Origin: Pseudomonas sp. KBW05
Lineage (GTDB): Bacteria; Pseudomonadota; Gammaproteobacteria; Pseudomonadales; Pseudomonadaceae
Direction: 5' to 3'
Assembly (NCBI RefSeq): GCF_003852405.1
Contig: NZ_QAJM01000039.1
Coordinates: 62,001 to 126,000 of the forward strand
DNA length: 64,000 bases
This document shows, piece after piece, positions 15,948-25,080 of the stretch. Within the stretch, counting starts at the first letter, position 1; each line of letters starts with the position of its first letter. Position numbers and translations under genes: made by a program. Under the pieces are notes generated by a model. The model saw only the letters and a list, made by a program, of their open reading frames with translations. It made no database searches and was not told the origin of the DNA.

Positions 15948-17555
15948 TTACATGCGGAACACGCCGAAGCGGTTCGGCTCGATGGGGGCATTCAACGCGG
16001 CAGAGAGGGCCAGGGCCAGCACGTCACGGGTTTGCAGCGGGTCGATGACCCCGTCGTCCCATAGGCGCGCGCTGGAGTAGTAGGGGTGGCCCTGGGTTTC
16101 GTATTGGTCGAGGATCGGCTGCTTGATCGCGGTTTCTTCCTCGGCACTGAATCCCACGCCTGCGCGTTCGGCCTGCTCGCGCTTGACCTGCACCAGCACG
16201 CCAGCGGCCTGTTCGGCGCCCATCACGCCGATGCGCGCATTCGGCCACATCCACAAGAACCGTGGGTCATAGGCGCGGCCGCACATGCCATAGTTACCGG
16301 CACCAAAGCTGCCGCCGATGATCACCGTGAACTTCGGCACCTTGGCGCAGGCCACCGCCGTCACCAGTTTGGCGCCGTGCTTGGCGATGCCGCCGGCTTC
16401 GTATTTCTGCCCGACCATGAAACCGGTGATGTTCTGCAAAAACAGCAGGGGAATGCCGCGCTGGCACGCCAGCTCGATAAAGTGCGCGCCTTTTTGCGCC
16501 GCTTCGGCGAACAGGATGCCGTTGTTGGCGAGGATCGCAATCGGGTAGCCGTGCAGGTGCGCAAAACCGCACACCAGCGTGGTGCCGAACAGCGCCTTGA
16601 ACTCATCGAACACCGAACCATCCACCAGCCGCGCGATCACTTCGCGCACGTCGAACGGTTGCTTGGCATCGGCCGGGATCACGCCGTATAACTCTTCACC
16701 GCTGTACAACGGCGCCACGGGCGTGCGTTGCAGCAACTGGCCTTGCTTGCGCCAGTTGAGGTTGGCCACGCTGCGCCGCGCCAAGGCCAAGGCGTGTTCA
16801 TCGCTGTCGGCATAGTGGTCGGCCACACCGGAGATCTTGCAGTGCACATCGGCGCCGCCGAGGTCTTCGGCGCTGACCACTTCGCCGGTGGCAGCTTTTA
16901 CCAGCGGCGGGCCGGCGAGGAAGATCGTGGCTTGCTGGCGCACCATGATCGCTTCGTCGGCCATGGCCGGTACATAGGCGCCGCCGGCGGTGCAGGAGCC
17001 CATCACCACGGCGATTTGCGGGATGCCCTGGGCGCTCATGTTGGCCTGGTTGAAGAAGATCCGCCCGAAGTGCTCGCGGTCGGGGAACACCTCGTCCTGG
17101 CGCGGCAGGTTGGCGCCACCGGAATCCACCAGGTAGATGCACGGCAGGCGGTTCTGTTCGGCGATGGTCTGGGCGCGCAGGTGTTTTTTCACGGTGAGCG
17201 GGTAGTAGGAACCGCCTTTCACCGTGGCGTCGTTGGCGACGATCATGCACTCGACGCCTTCCACGCGGCCGATCCCGGCAATCACTCCGGCGGCGGGCAC
17301 GTCTTCGCCATACACCTGATGGGCGGCGAGCTGGCTCAGTTCGAGGAACGGCGAACCCGGGTCGAGCAGGCGGTTGATGCGTTCACGGGGCAGCAGTTTG
17401 CCGCGTGAGGTGTGCCGCTCCTGCGCTTTCGCGCCGCCGCCTTGTTGCACATGGGCGAGCAGGGTGTGCAGGGCATCGACCTGTTGGCGCATCGCTGCGC
17501 TATTGGCGGCAAATTCCGCCGAACGCGGGTTGAGCTGGGTATGCAAGGTGGCCAT
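15948..17555 (-). CDS. liuB: Methylcrotonyl-CoA carboxylase, carboxyltransferase subunit
   Basis: A 535-residue carboxyltransferase of the acyl-CoA carboxylase beta family. Visible motifs are [16 protein letters not shown], the oxyanion-type [14 protein letters not shown] and [13 protein letters not shown], the second half [25 protein letters not shown], and [33 protein letters not shown]. It transfers carboxyl from biotin on LiuD to 3-methylcrotonyl-CoA. Length equals the usual mccB size. It lies between liuA (11-base gap) and liuC, consistent with one operon controlled at the LiuR site upstream of liuA. Confidence 0.95.
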   Translation of the reverse strand: MATLHTQLNPRSAEFAANSAAMRQQVDALHTLLAHVQQGGGAKAQERHTSRGKLLPRERINRLLDPGSPFLELSQLAAHQVYGEDVPAAGVIAGIGRVEGVECMIVANDATVKGGSYYPLTVKKHLRAQTIAEQNRLPCIYLVDSGGANLPRQDEVFPDREHFGRIFFNQANMSAQGIPQIAVVMGSCTAGGAYVPAMADEAIMVRQQATIFLAGPPLVKAATGEVVSAEDLGGADVHCKISGVADHYADSDEHALALARRSVANLNWRKQGQLLQRTPVAPLYSGEELYGVIPADAKQPFDVREVIARLVDGSVFDEFKALFGTTLVCGFAHLHGYPIAILANNGILFAEAAQKGAHFIELACQRGIPLLFLQNITGFMVGQKYEAGGIAKHGAKLVTAVACAKVPKFTVIIGGSFGAGNYGMCGRAYDPRFLWMWPNARIGVMGAEQAAGVLVQVKREQAERAGVGFSAEEETAIKQPILDQYETQGHPYYSSARLWDDGVIDPLQTRDVLALALSAALNAPIEPNRFGVFRM

Positions 17556-17566
17556 GGCGCGCTCCC

Positions 17567-18730
17567 TCAGCGGGTTTCGTTGAAGAGTTCGCGACCGATC
17601 AGCATCCGGCGAATCTCACTGGTGCCGGCGCCGATTTCATACAACTTGGCGTCGCGCAGCAGGCGGCCGGCGGGGAATTCGTTGATGTAGCCATTGCCGC
17701 CGAGGATCTGGATCGCGTCGAGGGCCATTTGCGTGGCGCGCTCGGCGCTGTAGAGGATCACCCCCGCGGCGTCCTTGCGCGTGGTCTCGCCGCGCTCGCA
17801 CGCCTGGGCGACGGCATACAGGTAAGCACGGCTGGCGTTGAGCTGGGTGTACATGTCGGCGACTTTGCCCTGGATCAGCTGGAATTCGCCGATGCTCTGG
17901 CCGAACTGCTTGCGATCGTGGATGTAGGGCACGATCAGGTCCATGCAGGCTTGCATGATCCCGGTGGGGCCGCCGGAAAGTACTACGCGCTCGTAGTCCA
18001 GGCCGCTCATCAGCACTTTCACACCGCCGTTGAGCACGCCGAGGATGTTTTCTTCCGGCACTTCGACGTCATCGAAAAACAGTTCGCAGGTGTTGGAGCC
18101 GCGCATGCCCAGCTTGTCGAATTTGCTGCTGCGGCTGAAGCCTTTCCAGTCCCGTTCGACGATGAACGCGGTGATGCCGTGGGGGCCCTTTTCCAGGTCG
18201 GTCTTGGCGTAGATCACGTAGGTGTTGGCGTCGGGGCCGTTGGTGATCCAGGTCTTGCTGCCGTTGAGCACGTAGTGGTCGCCGCGTTTGTCGGCGCGCA
18301 GTTTCATCGAGACCACATCGGAGCCGGCATTCGGCTCGCTCATGGCCAGGGCGCCGACGTGTTCGCCGCTGAGGAGTTGGGGCAGGTACTTGAGTTTTTG
18401 CGCGTGGTTGCCGTTGCGGTTGATCTGGTTCACACACAGGTTGGAGTGGGCGCCGTAGGACAACGCCACGGAGGCGGAGCCGCGGCTGATCTCTTCCATC
18501 GCCACCACATGCGCCAGGTAACCCAGACCCGCGCCGCCGTACTCTTCCGGCACGGTAATGCCGAGCAGGCCCATGTCGCCGAACTTGCGCCACAGGTCGG
18601 CGGGGAACAGGTTGTCGCTGTCAATTTGCGCGGCGCGGGGTGCGATTTCCTTGGCTACAAAGGACTGCACCTGATCGCGCAGCATGTCGATGGTTTCGCC
18701 GAGGGCGAAGTTCAGGGACGGGTAACTCAT
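17567..18730 (-). CDS. liuA: Isovaleryl-CoA dehydrogenase
   Basis: A 387-residue acyl-CoA dehydrogenase beginning [19 protein letters not shown]. It has the FAD/substrate motif [32 protein letters not shown], and [22 protein letters not shown], the position of the isovaleryl-type catalytic glutamate in helix G. The C terminus is [37 protein letters not shown]. It oxidises isovaleryl-CoA to 3-methylcrotonyl-CoA and passes electrons to ETF. ATG 18730 is chosen; the longer frame to 18793 would run through the operator region. It is the first gene of the liu operon. Confidence 0.95.
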   Translation of the reverse strand: MSYPSLNFALGETIDMLRDQVQSFVAKEIAPRAAQIDSDNLFPADLWRKFGDMGLLGITVPEEYGGAGLGYLAHVVAMEEISRGSASVALSYGAHSNLCVNQINRNGNHAQKLKYLPQLLSGEHVGALAMSEPNAGSDVVSMKLRADKRGDHYVLNGSKTWITNGPDANTYVIYAKTDLEKGPHGITAFIVERDWKGFSRSSKFDKLGMRGSNTCELFFDDVEVPEENILGVLNGGVKVLMSGLDYERVVLSGGPTGIMQACMDLIVPYIHDRKQFGQSIGEFQLIQGKVADMYTQLNASRAYLYAVAQACERGETTRKDAAGVILYSAERATQMALDAIQILGGNGYINEFPAGRLLRDAKLYEIGAGTSEIRRMLIGRELFNETR

Positions 18731-18794
18731 GGACAGGCACCTTAATGTGAGCTTTGTTTTTGTGTGGGCTGAACGTCGGGGGAGGGCGCTCACC

Positions 18795-18810
18795 TTTACG
18801 TTAACGTAAG
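18795..18810. promoter_or_regulatory. LiuR-type operator 1 (liuA side)
   Basis: TTTACGTTAACGTAAG is a 16-base near-palindrome in the liuA upstream region. It shares the ACGT-N2-ACGT core with the sites at 18838 and 22485. MerR-family LiuR binds such palindromes between stretched -35 and -10 elements. Confidence 0.75.
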
Positions 18811-18837
18811 CTTGCGTTACGGCGCTGTCAATCGTAG

Positions 18838-18853
18838 TTTACGTTTACGTCAA
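18838..18853. promoter_or_regulatory. LiuR-type operator 2 (acyl-CoA ligase side)
   Basis: TTTACGTTTACGTCAA lies 28 bases before the acyl-CoA ligase ATG and matches the palindromic site ahead of liuR in its two ACGT blocks and spacing. It implies that the ligase is in the LiuR regulon together with the divergent liuABCD operon. Confidence 0.75.
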
Positions 18854-18880
18854 CCTACAAAAAAGACAATAGGGGTCGTT

Positions 18881-20524
18881 ATGGAACAACCGAATCAGAG
18901 CTACAGCCGTGGCGCTCAGGACAAGACCTTGCTGGCCATGACGATTGGCCAGGCGTTCGATCACACCGTGGCGCAATACCCGGAGGGCGAAGCCCTGGTG
19001 GTACGCCATCAACAACGCCGCTACACCTGGCAGCAACTGGCCGAGACCGTTGACCTGCACGCCCGCGCCTTCCTTGCCCTGGGCATGCAGACCGGTGATC
19101 GCCTGGGCATCTGGGCCCCCAACTGCGCCGAGTGGTGCATCAGCCAGATCGCCAGCGCCAAGCTGGGCGTGATCCTGGTCAACATCAACCCGGCCTATCG
19201 CAGCAGTGAATTGGACTACGTGCTCAAGCAGTCCGGTTGCCAGTGGCTGGTGTGCGCCGGGGCGTTCAAGACCTCCGACTATCACGCGATGGTGCAGGCA
19301 CTGAAGCCAGACCTGCGCGGCCTCATCAGCCTCGACCCCAGCCCGCCGCCAGGCTTCATGCCCTGGTCACAACTGGCGGCCCTTGGCGCCGGCATCCCGC
19401 CCGAGCAACTGCACAGCCGCCAGGCCAGCCTGCATTTCGATCAACCCGTCAATATCCAGTACACCTCCGGCACCACCGGTTTCCCCAAGGGCGCCACCCT
19501 CAGTCACCACAACATTCTCAATAACGGTTACATGGTCGGCGAAAGCCTCGGTCTGACGGCGCAGGATCGCCTGGTGATCCCGGTGCCGCTGTATCACTGC
19601 TTCGGCATGGTGATGGGCAACCTCGGCTGCATCACCCACGGCACTACGATGATCTATCCCAATGATGGCTTCGACCCATTGCTGACCCTCACTGCGGTTG
19701 CTGAAGAACGCGCCACCGGCCTTTACGGCGTGCCCACCATGTTCATCGCCGTGCTCGATCACCCACGCCGGGGCGAGTTCGACCTGGCCAGCCTGCGCAC
19801 CGGCATCATGGCCGGCGCCACGTGCCCCATCGAAGTGATGCGCCGGGTGATCAGCGAGTTGCACATGAGCGAGGTGCAGATCGCCTACGGCATGACCGAA
19901 ACCAGCCCGGTGTCGTTGCAGACCGGCGCCAATGACGACCTGGAGCGCCGCGTCACCACGGTCGGGCGTACCCAGCCGCAGCTGGAAAACAAGATCATCG
20001 ACGTTGATGGCAACACGGTTGCGCGCGGTGAGATCGGTGAGCTGTGTACCCGTGGCTACAGCGTGATGCTCGGCTACTGGAACAACCCCGAAGGCACCCG
20101 CGAAGCCATCGACGACGCCGGCTGGATGCACACCGGCGACCTGGCGAGCATGGACGCCCACGGCTACGTGTGCATCGCCGGGCGCAACAAGGACATGATC
20201 ATTCGCGGCGGCGAGAACGTTTATCCGCGTGAGCTGGAAGAGTTTTTCTTTACCCATCCGGCGGTGGCGGATGTGCAGGTCATTGGTATTCCGGATGAGC
20301 GTTATGGCGAAGAGATCGTGGCCTGGATCAAGTTTCACCCGGGCCATGTGGCCAATGCCTTGGAGCTGCAAACCTGGTGCAAGGGGCGCATCGCTCACTT
20401 CAAGACGCCCAGGCATTTCAGGTTTGTGGAGGAGTTTCCGATGACGGTGACGGGCAAGATCCAGAAATTCCGCATGCGCGAGATTTCGATGGAGGAGTTG
20501 CAAATGCAGTCCCAGTCGCACTGA
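18881..20524 (+). CDS. AMP-dependent acyl-CoA synthetase linked to the liu genes
   Basis: A 547-residue ANL-superfamily ligase with the P-loop [19 protein letters not shown]5-type [14 protein letters not shown], the hinge motif [37 protein letters not shown] and the catalytic lysine in [11 protein letters not shown]. It activates a carboxylic acid to the acyl-CoA via acyl-AMP. Divergence from liuA and a LiuR-type operator directly upstream suggest a branched substrate such as isovalerate, or a short to medium acyl acid; the substrate is inferred. ATG 18881 is taken because the longer frame to 18812 would run through the operator. Downstream hairpins probably end the transcript. Confidence 0.88.
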   Translation: MEQPNQSYSRGAQDKTLLAMTIGQAFDHTVAQYPEGEALVVRHQQRRYTWQQLAETVDLHARAFLALGMQTGDRLGIWAPNCAEWCISQIASAKLGVILVNINPAYRSSELDYVLKQSGCQWLVCAGAFKTSDYHAMVQALKPDLRGLISLDPSPPPGFMPWSQLAALGAGIPPEQLHSRQASLHFDQPVNIQYTSGTTGFPKGATLSHHNILNNGYMVGESLGLTAQDRLVIPVPLYHCFGMVMGNLGCITHGTTMIYPNDGFDPLLTLTAVAEERATGLYGVPTMFIAVLDHPRRGEFDLASLRTGIMAGATCPIEVMRRVISELHMSEVQIAYGMTETSPVSLQTGANDDLERRVTTVGRTQPQLENKIIDVDGNTVARGEIGELCTRGYSVMLGYWNNPEGTREAIDDAGWMHTGDLASMDAHGYVCIAGRNKDMIIRGGENVYPRELEEFFFTHPAVADVQVIGIPDERYGEEIVAWIKFHPGHVANALELQTWCKGRIAHFKTPRHFRFVEEFPMTVTGKIQKFRMREISMEELQMQSQSH

Positions 20525-20529
20525 GGCTC

Positions 20530-20565
20530 AATGTGGGAGCTGGCAAGCCAGCTCCCACATTTTTA
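20530..20565 (+). terminator. Rho-independent-type terminator of the acyl-CoA ligase
   Basis: A 15-base perfect stem (AATGTGGGAGCTGGC with its complement, 20530-20562) is followed by TTTTT. It lies six bases after the ligase stop. The sequence is also related to REP arms (GTGGGAGC), so it may be a captured REP half serving as terminator. Confidence 0.75.
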
Positions 20566-20597
20566 ATAGTGTGGTGTCAGGCAATCGCGGAATCGCA

Positions 20598-20976
20598 GAA
20601 AGCACAAAGGGGACCCGGGGGTCCCCTTTAATTTGTCGTTGCGTGCTCTTTTTTTATTATTGAGGGGCGGTCTATTGTTGTTTTTGGCAACCGTTACCCT
20701 TTACCGCTGTTTTGGGCGACCCCCATCCGGGGTCAAGAGCAAACGTATTTTTTTGAACGCTGATCTGCTTCTTCGCACGCGATCCAACCAGTGGGTAGCT
20801 ACCTGAGGTAGTTTTATTTTTCTCTACTGGTCGCGGGTTTCGGCATTGCCGTTCCCTGCGAAGCACATCTTCTCCAAAAAAATCTGTTAGCTGCGTCTCT
20901 GCCGTGTTGTTTTTGTTATGTCAGAGTCGTTTCGTCTTATTTTTATTAGGTTTGGCGCTTTTTATTCTTGTTATGC
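20598..20976 (-). ncRNA. crcY: CrcY/CrcZ-type small RNA that sequesters Hfq/Crc
   Basis: The minus strand holds a non-coding stretch of about 375 bases downstream of a sigma-54 promoter. It contains repeated A-rich catabolite-activity-like motifs: AACAAGAATAAAAA (plus 20959-20972), AATAAAAATAAG (20936-20947), AACAAAAACAACA (20905-20917), AAAAATAAAAC (20812-20822), AAAAACAACAATAG (20672-20685) and CAATAATAAAAAAAG (20648-20662). It ends at a GGGGACC/GGTCCCC hairpin (about 20606-20630). CrcZ/CrcY RNAs have several such motifs, are CbrB/RpoN-driven and relieve Hfq/Crc catabolite repression. From memory, P. putida crcY lies next to the HMG-CoA lyase gene, as here. Length and ends are inferred. Confidence 0.85.
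20604..20632. terminator. Hairpin terminator at the 3' end of the CrcY-like RNA
   Basis: AAAGGGGACC and GGTCCCCTTT form a 10-base stem with a short loop. Runs of T follow on the minus strand (TTTGTGCTTT), and the plus side also ends in TTTAATTT, so it can act in both directions between the ligase and the RNA gene. Confidence 0.65.
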
Positions 20977-20985
20977 CATAGAGAT

Positions 20986-21001
20986 AGCAGAAGCCGTGCC
21001 A
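20986..21001 (-). promoter_or_regulatory. rpoN site: Sigma-54 (RpoN) promoter of the CrcY-like RNA
   Basis: On the minus strand TGGCACG-N4-CTGCT matches the -24/-12 consensus (TGGCACG-N4-TTGCW) with exact spacing. It is followed about 12 bases later by the predicted RNA start. A promoter of this class requires an enhancer-binding protein; CbrB is expected. Confidence 0.85.
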
Positions 21002-21083
21002 ACTTTTAAAAGTCCTTTAAAATCAATGGTTTGATTTTTGTGTAGGTAATTGCCTACGGCAAATGAGACAAAATATGTTCCCG

Positions 21084-21113
21084 TGTTACTCGATGTGTTG
21101 GCAGGCGGTAACA
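21084..21113. promoter_or_regulatory. Candidate CbrB enhancer site
   Basis: TGTTAC-N18-GTAACA is an inverted repeat centred about 100 bases upstream of the sigma-54 promoter, the usual distance for an enhancer-binding protein. TGTTAC/GTAACA half-sites are what I recall for CbrB upstream sites of crcZ and crcY. It sits at the 3' end of liuE. Confidence 0.65.
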
Positions 21114-21133
21114 CATTGTCACGGCTATGCTAC

Positions 21134-22033
21134 TCAACCGGCGTTACGTGCCTTGGCCACACGCGAGCCTGTTGGCCGACCGAGCACGCGGCTGATTTGT
21201 TCGCCCGCGCGGATCAAGGCCTCCAGGTCGACACCGGTCTCGATACCCAGGCCGTTGAGCAGGTACAGCACATCTTCGGTCGCCACGTTACCGCTGGCGC
21301 CTTTGGCGTAAGGGCAGCCGCCGAGGCCCGCGATAGAGCTGTCGAACACGTTGATCCCCTCCAGCAGGCTGGCGTAGATATTCGCCACGGCCTGGCCGTA
21401 GGTGTCGTGGAAGTGCCCCGCGAGCTTATCCCTTGGCACTTGCCCACCGACTACCTCGAACAGCCGCCGTGTAGCGCCCGCCGTGCCGGTGCCGATGGTG
21501 TCGCCCAGGGACACCTCATAGCAGCCCATGGCATACAGTTCCCGTGCCACTGCCGCCACCTGCTCCGGGGCGATCTGGCCTTCGTACGGGCAACCCAGCA
21601 CACAGGACACATACCCGCGCACACTGATCCCATGGTGTTTGGCCGCCGCCATGATCGGCGCAAAGCGTTCCAGGCTTTCGCTGATGGAGCAGTTGATATT
21701 GCGCTGGGAAAACGCCTCGGACGCGGCCGCAAACACCGCCACTTCCTTGACCCCGGCGGCCAACGCATCCTCGAAACCGCGCAGGTTCGGCGCCAGTGCG
21801 CCGTAGGTCACCCCGGGCTTGCGCTGGATCTGCGCGAACACCTCGGCCGACCCGGCCATCTGCGGCACCCATTTGGGCGAGACAAAACTGCCGACTTCGA
21901 TATAGCTCAAGCCGGCTGCACTGAGGGCGTCCACCAGCCGGACCTTGTCGGCCACGCTGATGGGCTGGGCTTCATTCTGCAAACCGTCGCGCGGGCCGAC
22001 TTCCACCAGGCGTACATGGGAGGGGAGGGACAT
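21134..22033 (-). CDS. liuE: Hydroxymethylglutaryl-CoA lyase
   Basis: A 299-residue DRE-TIM metallolyase: VRLVEVGPRDGLQNEAQPIS at the N terminus, the signature YVSCVLGCPYEGQI (catalytic loop cysteine), SLGDTIGTGT, and the metal-binding HFHDTYGQAVAN. AGLGGCPYAKGASGNVATEDVLYLL follows toward the C terminus. It cleaves HMG-CoA to acetoacetate and acetyl-CoA, the last liu step. ATG 22033, with AAGGT upstream, is chosen over 22060, which would overlap liuR. It is separated from liuABCD by the ligase and the CrcY-like RNA and is cotranscribed with liuR. Confidence 0.95.
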   Translation of the reverse strand: MSLPSHVRLVEVGPRDGLQNEAQPISVADKVRLVDALSAAGLSYIEVGSFVSPKWVPQMAGSAEVFAQIQRKPGVTYGALAPNLRGFEDALAAGVKEVAVFAAASEAFSQRNINCSISESLERFAPIMAAAKHHGISVRGYVSCVLGCPYEGQIAPEQVAAVARELYAMGCYEVSLGDTIGTGTAGATRRLFEVVGGQVPRDKLAGHFHDTYGQAVANIYASLLEGINVFDSSIAGLGGCPYAKGASGNVATEDVLYLLNGLGIETGVDLEALIRAGEQISRVLGRPTGSRVAKARNAG

Positions 22034-22049
22034 GGCAGCTACCTTCTGA

Positions 22050-22442
22050 TCAATGGCCAACCTGGCTCATGGTGTGGGCCAGGGCCTGGGTGCAGCGCTC
22101 TTCGGCGGTGTCCAGTTCCAGCTTCATCTGTTCGATGTCCAGCAGCTGCTGTTCCAACTGCTCACGGCGCTCGGCGATTTTGCTGAGCATGCTGTTGAGT
22201 TGGATGTGGTTGCCGCTGGTAGGGTCGTAGAGTTCGATCAGCTCGCGGCATTCGGCCAGGGAAAAACCGATGCGTTTGCCGCGCAGGATCAGCTTGAGGC
22301 TGACCTTGTCCCGCGCCGAGTAGATGCGCTCCTGGCCCCGGCGTTCCGGGGCCAGCAGGCCTTGTTCTTCGTAGAAGCGAATGGCGCGGGTGGTGATGTC
22401 GAGCTCGCGGGCGAGGTCGGAGATGCTGTAGGTGGTGCTCAT
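22050..22442 (-). CDS. liuR: MerR-family regulator of leucine/isovalerate catabolism
   Basis: A 130-residue MerR protein: winged HTH (YSISDLARELDITTRAIRFYEEQGLLAPERRGQERIYSARD), then KRIGFSLAECRELIELYDP and a long dimerisation coiled coil (LSKIAERREQLEQQLLDIEQMKLELDTAEERC). This is the plan of LiuR, which controls liu genes in Pseudomonas and related bacteria. It ends 17 bases before liuE. A perfect palindrome (22485-22500) lies 43 bases upstream of its ATG and recurs ahead of liuA and the ligase, so autoregulation is likely. Confidence 0.92.
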   Translation of the reverse strand: MSTTYSISDLARELDITTRAIRFYEEQGLLAPERRGQERIYSARDKVSLKLILRGKRIGFSLAECRELIELYDPTSGNHIQLNSMLSKIAERREQLEQQLLDIEQMKLELDTAEERCTQALAHTMSQVGH

Positions 22443-22484
22443 GGGCGGCGCTCAAGAAAATCTTGGCGTTAAGCTAAAGGCAGG

Positions 22485-22500
22485 TTGACGTAAACGTCAA
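22485..22500. promoter_or_regulatory. LiuR-type operator 3 (liuR promoter)
   Basis: TTGACGTAAACGTCAA: the seven-base arms TTGACGT and ACGTCAA are perfect inverted repeats around AA. It is the cleanest of three related sites in the window and defines the motif TTnACGT-N2-ACGTnAA. Confidence 0.8.
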
Positions 22501-22513
22501 GCGAATCGCTGTG

Positions 22514-22610
22514 TGTGGCGAGGGAGCTTGCTCCCGCTCGACAGCGAAGCTGGAGCCGGCTTTTTTTGGGGCCGCTTCGCAGCCCAGCGGGAGCAAGCTC
22601 CCTCGCCACA
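22514..22610. repeat. REPIN of GGGAGCAAGCTCCC type
   Basis: TGTGGCGAGGGAGCTTGCTCCC and its inverted copy flank a 53-base centre. It is the same family as the element at 10341-10446 and sits between liuR and the LysR gene. Confidence 0.9.
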
Positions 22611-22636
22611 AAAGCTGCCTCACCACAGAAAGCCGC

Positions 22637-23578
22637 TCAGGCTTGTTTACCGTCCAGTTTCTTCTCATGCGCCGTGACCTGCTGGCACAACTCGATCATC
22701 TGCTCACGCATCCAACGGTTCGCCGGGTCCTGGTCGGTGCTTTCGTGCCAGTACAGGTGGGTTTCCACCGGCGGCACGTCGTTGACCGGCAGGTTGAACC
22801 AGTGCAGTTCATGGCGGCGGGCAAAGCGTTCGGGCACGGTCATCACCATGTCGGTCTGCTGCAACACTTGCGAGGCCATCAGGTAGTGCTGGGAGCGCAG
22901 GGCGATCTTGCGTTGCAGGCCCATCTTGCCCAGCGCCAGGTCCACATGCCCCAAGCCGTTGCGGCGGCTGGAGATATGAATGTGGGTCAGCCCCAGGTAA
23001 TCATCCAGCGTCAGTTTGTCCTTGCCCGCCAGCGGATGGCCCTTGCGCATGGCGCACACGTAGCGGTCTTCCATCAGCTTGACGTGGCGCACCTGCGGGT
23101 CGGTGTTGAGCGGCGCATCCACGGCAAAGTCCAGGCGCCCGGCGGCCAGTTCCTTGGTGGTTTCACGGCGTTTGGACAGGAAGCTCTCGATCACCACCGT
23201 CGGCGCCAGGCGGCGCAGGCGCTGGAACAGCGCCGGCAATATCACCGCTTCCGTGAGGTCGGTCATGCTGATGCGGTAGGTCTTGGCCGCCTGCTGCGGG
23301 TTGAAGATACGGCTTTCCTGCACCGACACCCGCAGCAACGACAGCGCATTACGCACCGGGCCGATGATGTTCTGCGCCATCGGCGTGGGCACCATGCCTT
23401 GGGCGGTGCGCACGAACAGCGGGTCGTTGAAGGTTTCGCGCAGCCGCGCCAATGCGTTGGACACCGCGGGCTGGGTGATGCCGACAATCTGCCCGGCGCG
23501 GGTCAGGTTGGCTTCGGTGTAGATGGCGTCGAAGACGATAAACAGGTTGAGGTCGACCTTGCTCAGATTCATGTGCAT
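22637..23578 (-). CDS. LysR-family transcriptional regulator
   Basis: A 313-residue LysR protein: HTH at residues 8-65 (DLNLFIVFDAIYTEANLTRAGQIVGITQPAVSNALARLRETFNDPLFVRT), then an effector-binding domain (YRISMTDLTEAVILPALFQRLRR, GRLDFAVDAPLNTDPQVRH). AAGAG before ATG 23578 supports MHMNLSKVDL as start; the longer frame begins at 23614. It is divergent from the acyl-CoA dehydrogenase gene, the classic LysR arrangement, so it probably regulates it. The ligand is unknown. Confidence 0.88.
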   Translation of the reverse strand: MHMNLSKVDLNLFIVFDAIYTEANLTRAGQIVGITQPAVSNALARLRETFNDPLFVRTAQGMVPTPMAQNIIGPVRNALSLLRVSVQESRIFNPQQAAKTYRISMTDLTEAVILPALFQRLRRLAPTVVIESFLSKRRETTKELAAGRLDFAVDAPLNTDPQVRHVKLMEDRYVCAMRKGHPLAGKDKLTLDDYLGLTHIHISSRRNGLGHVDLALGKMGLQRKIALRSQHYLMASQVLQQTDMVMTVPERFARRHELHWFNLPVNDVPPVETHLYWHESTDQDPANRWMREQMIELCQQVTAHEKKLDGKQA

Positions 23579-23724
23579 TGCGCTCTTATTGTTAGATGCC
23601 GATAGGCCGATCATATATCGGTGATGAATGTTAATACACGCCGAGAATAGGCTAGGTAAATTATCAACGCTGTTCTAGCATCGATTGCATGACCTAAACA
23701 ACCTCTCAGAGAAGGGAGCTGCTC

Positions 23725-24954
23725 ATGGATTTCGCCTATTCGCCCAAGGTTCAGGAACTGCGTGAACGCGTCACCGCGTTTATGGACACATACGTCTACC
23801 CGGCCGAGCCGGTGTTCGAACGCCAGGTCAACGAAGGTGACCGCTGGCAGCCCACCGCGATCATGGAAGAGCTGAAGGCCAAGGCTAAAGCCGAAGGCTT
23901 GTGGAACCTGTTCCTGCCGGAATCCGAACTGGGTGCCGGCCTGACCAACCTCGAATACGCGCCATTGGCAGAAATCATGGGCCGCTCGCTGCTGGGCCCG
24001 GAGCCGTTCAACTGCTCCGCCCCCGACACCGGCAATATGGAAGTGTTGGTGCGCTACGCCAACGCCGAGCAGAAGCAGCGCTGGCTTGAGCCGCTGCTGC
24101 GCGGTGAGATCCGCTCCGCGTTCGCCATGACCGAACCGGACGTTGCGTCCTCCGACGCCACCAACATGGCCGCCCGCGCCGAGCGTCAGGGCGACGAATG
24201 GGTGATCAACGGCAAGAAGTGGTGGACCTCCGGCGCCTGCGACCCGCGCTGCAAGATCCTGATCTTCATGGGCCTGAGCAACCCCGACGCACCGCGCCAC
24301 CAGCAGCACTCGATGATCCTGGTGCCGGTGGATACCCCGGGTGTGAAAATCGTGCGTCCGCTCCCGGTATTCGGCTACGACGACGCGCCCCACGGCCATG
24401 CCGAGGTGTTGTTTGACAACGTACGTGTGCCATACGAAAACGTTCTGCTCGGCGAAGGCCGCGGCTTCGAAATCGCCCAAGGCCGCCTGGGCCCAGGCCG
24501 CATCCACCACTGCATGCGCTCCATCGGCATGGCCGAGCGTGCGCTGGAACTGATGTGCAGACGCGCCGTCAGCCGTACCGCGTTCGGCAAGCCGCTGGCG
24601 CGCCTGGGCGGCAATATCGACAAGATCGCCGACTCGCGCATGGAAATCGACATGGCGCGCCTGCTGACCCTGAAAGCGGCGTACATGATGGACACCGTGG
24701 GTAACAAAGTGGCGAAAAGCGAAATCGCCCAGATCAAGGTCGTGGCGCCGAACGTGGCGTTGAAGGTGATCGACCGTGCGATCCAGATCCACGGCGGCGC
24801 CGGGGTTTCCAACGACTTCCCGCTGGCCTACATGTACGCCATGCAACGCACCCTGCGCCTGGCCGATGGCCCGGATGAAGTGCACCGGGCGGCCATTGGC
24901 AAGTTTGAGATTGGCAAGTATGTGCCTCGGGAACTGATGCGCGGCGGGCAGTAA
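23725..24954 (+). CDS. Acyl-CoA dehydrogenase family protein
   Basis: A 409-residue flavoenzyme with [21 protein letters not shown] (FAD/substrate segment), [46 protein letters not shown] and a C terminus [35 protein letters not shown]. It lacks the GxSE-type end of LiuA and belongs to the ACAD10/11-like group, with HGGAGVS and [11 protein letters not shown]. The substrate may be a hydroxylated or unusual acyl-CoA, which is inference. AGAAGGGAG precedes ATG 23725. It is divergent from the LysR gene. Confidence 0.88.
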   Translation: MDFAYSPKVQELRERVTAFMDTYVYPAEPVFERQVNEGDRWQPTAIMEELKAKAKAEGLWNLFLPESELGAGLTNLEYAPLAEIMGRSLLGPEPFNCSAPDTGNMEVLVRYANAEQKQRWLEPLLRGEIRSAFAMTEPDVASSDATNMAARAERQGDEWVINGKKWWTSGACDPRCKILIFMGLSNPDAPRHQQHSMILVPVDTPGVKIVRPLPVFGYDDAPHGHAEVLFDNVRVPYENVLLGEGRGFEIAQGRLGPGRIHHCMRSIGMAERALELMCRRAVSRTAFGKPLARLGGNIDKIADSRMEIDMARLLTLKAAYMMDTVGNKVAKSEIAQIKVVAPNVALKVIDRAIQIHGGAGVSNDFPLAYMYAMQRTLRLADGPDEVHRAAIGKFEIGKYVPRELMRGGQ

Positions 24955-24972
24955 CACAGACCGAGTCGCCTG

Positions 24973-25047
24973 CATTCGCGAGCAAGCCCGCTCCCACACT
25001 TTGATTTGTGAACACATTCAAAATGTGGGAGCGGGCTTGCTCGCGAA
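24973..25047. repeat. REPIN of GGGAGCGGGCTTGCTCGCG type
   Basis: ATTCGCGAGCAAGCCCGCTCCCAC and its inverted copy are separated by about 27 bases. It lies between convergent genes and is the second REP family of the window. Confidence 0.9.
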
Positions 25048-25080
25048 GAGGCCAGTAGCTTCAACACAAGCCCCAAAACC

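Noticed and set aside
20672-20866. A 64-codon frame inside the CrcY-like RNA
   Set aside because: It has no ribosome site or recognisable domain, and the segment is explained by the A-rich RNA motifs.
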